DNA from: Planctomycetota bacterium
Lineage (GTDB): Bacteria > Planctomycetota > Phycisphaerae > WQYP01 > JAJZKY01
DNA: 5,649 bases
Direction of reading: 5' to 3'
NCBI GenBank assembly: GCA_021803885.1
Contig: JAJZKY010000359.1
Span: 1-5,649, forward strand
Shown here: piece by piece, positions 4,721 to 5,649 of the stretch
Layout: every line of letters starts with the position of its first letter
Position numbering within the stretch: position 1 is the stretch's first letter
Position numbers and translations under genes: made by a program
The notes under the pieces: generated by a model
Databases searched by the model: none
Seen by the model: the letters and a program-made list of their open reading frames with translations, nothing else
Told to the model about the DNA's origin: nothing

Positions 4721-5649
4721 ATGAATCCCAGTGCTTCGATCCGGCCGTTTTCCAGTTTCGGCGAGACCCTGCGACGCCATGCAGAGGCGCTGCGGGTGGT
4801 GGGGCTGGCGGCTGCAGCCTTGATGCTCTACCTGTTTGAACTGGGCAAGGGCGCTTTGCCGGACTGGGACTCGGCGATTTACGCCGAGGTCTCGAAGGAG
4901 ATGCTGCGAGGCCATCATTGGCTGACACCGTACTGGGACTTCAAGCCGTTTTTTGAGAAGCCGCCGCTCTTGTACTGGGTGCAGATTGCGAGTTTCCGGC
5001 TGTTTGGTATGAATGAGCTTGCGGCCCGGCTGCCTTCGGCGCTGGCGGGCGTGGGGATTGTTCTGCTGGTGTACGCGATAGTGCGGCGGATGGCGGGGCC
5101 TCTGGCGGGGGTGTTTGCTGGATTCGTTTTGCTGACGACGCACCTGTTTGACCACGTCATGCGACAGGGGACCACGGACGCGCTGCTGGTATTGCTGATC
5201 TACGTGACAGTGTACGGGTACGTGAGACTGCGCGACGGGGACGGGAGATGGTTTTACCTGGTATGCGCGGGGCTGGGACTGGGGATTCTGGACAAGGGCC
5301 CGGCCGCGCTGGTGGCGCCGATGGCGATTGGGGTGGACTGGTTCTTCCGGCGGCGGGAGAAGAAACTGATCAGCGGGCGACAATTCTGGCTGGGGATGCT
5401 GCTGCTGAGCGTGATTGTGCTGCCTTGGCACATCTGGATGGTGGCGAAATTTGGGTGGGCGTTTCTGAACACCTATATTGGCTACCACATATTGGAGCGA
5501 GCGACCCGGCCGCTGGAAGGAAATGGCGGCGGACTGCTGTTCTACTTCGACATAATTCGGCGCGGGGCGTTTCCGTGGTGCATTTTGGGCGTATGGGCAG
5601 CGGTGAAGTGGGTATGGCGGCGAGAGTGGAAGTATTCTCTGCCGAAGGA
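4721..5649 (+). CDS. GT39/ArnT-like membrane glycosyltransferase, N-terminal part
   Basis: The gene runs off the window; 309 codons are visible. Members of this family (PMT, ArnT and relatives) move a sugar from a polyprenyl-phosphate carrier to lipid or protein on the outer face of the inner membrane. A first membrane helix (about 23-41) leads into the family's first outer loop: LPDWDSAIYAEVSKEML (46-62), where Asp48 or Asp50 should be the catalytic acid, then WLTPYWDFKPFFEKPPLLYW (67-86), the typical EKPPLLYW signature. Further hydrophobic segments lie near 104-122, 126-142, 153-168, 176-207, 222-242 and 283-299. ILDKGP (189-194) is another conserved spot. ATG 4721 is the earliest start because TAA 4709-4711 closes the frame just upstream; GGGAGG (4713-4718) is only two bases away, unusually close. 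The acceptor and sugar cannot be told from this fragment. It is divergent from the rlpA-like gene; both act at the envelope, but a functional link is not shown. Confidence 0.88.
   Translation, partial: MNPSASIRPFSSFGETLRRHAEALRVVGLAAAALMLYLFELGKGALPDWDSAIYAEVSKEMLRGHHWLTPYWDFKPFFEKPPLLYWVQIASFRLFGMNELAARLPSALAGVGIVLLVYAIVRRMAGPLAGVFAGFVLLTTHLFDHVMRQGTTDALLVLLIYVTVYGYVRLRDGDGRWFYLVCAGLGLGILDKGPAALVAPMAIGVDWFFRRREKKLISGRQFWLGMLLLSVIVLPWHIWMVAKFGWAFLNTYIGYHILERATRPLEGNGGGLLFYFDIIRRGAFPWCILGVWAAVKWVWRREWKYSLPK

Noticed and set aside
4685..5488. 267-codon minus-strand open frame opposite the GT39 gene
   Set aside because: The plus strand encodes a recognisable GT39 protein with family motifs; the antisense translation is low-complexity Gln/His/Arg/Pro sequence.

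Overview
The window is bacterial, GC-rich (AT-rich only around 4350-4470) and gene-dense. The gene set (dnaE tail, accA, CPBP protease, a small zinc ribbon, pyrF, an RlpA-like protein, a GT39 glycosyltransferase) and the protein flavour suggest an Acidobacteriota, Terriglobia-type genome. That placement is inference from recalled family resemblance; no marker gene here proves it.

Layout. Positions 1-336 hold the C-terminal end of the replicative DNA polymerase III alpha subunit. A 58-base gap leads to accA (395-1243, carboxyltransferase alpha of acetyl-CoA carboxylase), then nine bases later to a CPBP-family membrane protease with a long disordered tail (1253-2509). These three lie head-to-tail on the plus strand and may be co-transcribed. 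A 209-base gap with a small hairpin repeat precedes a 59-residue, lysine-rich four-cysteine zinc ribbon gene (2719-2898), too short for ordinary ORF calling, with a strong ribosome binding site. A strong hairpin (2921-2948) follows and probably ends transcription from both sides.

The minus strand then carries pyrF (3707-2984) and an rlpA-like gene (4337-3819), separated by a second terminator hairpin (3767-3797). The pyrF frame is broken near its start by a run of eight C's (coding strand). Removing one C joins a well-placed TTG start to an otherwise complete 240-residue enzyme with all catalytic residues. The rlpA-like gene has a good sigma70-type promoter and, further upstream, a perfect 12-bp inverted repeat (4419-4447) with a third partial half-site. 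A GT39-type membrane glycosyltransferase starts at 4721 on the plus strand and runs off the window.

The genes are mostly housekeeping: replication, fatty acid precursor synthesis, pyrimidine synthesis, envelope remodelling and glycosylation. I see no mobile element, CRISPR array, tRNA or rRNA, and no convincing new multi-gene system. The points most worth a second look are the pyrF frame break, the unusual AccA active-site segment and short N-terminus, the palindromic operator, and the small zinc ribbon gene.
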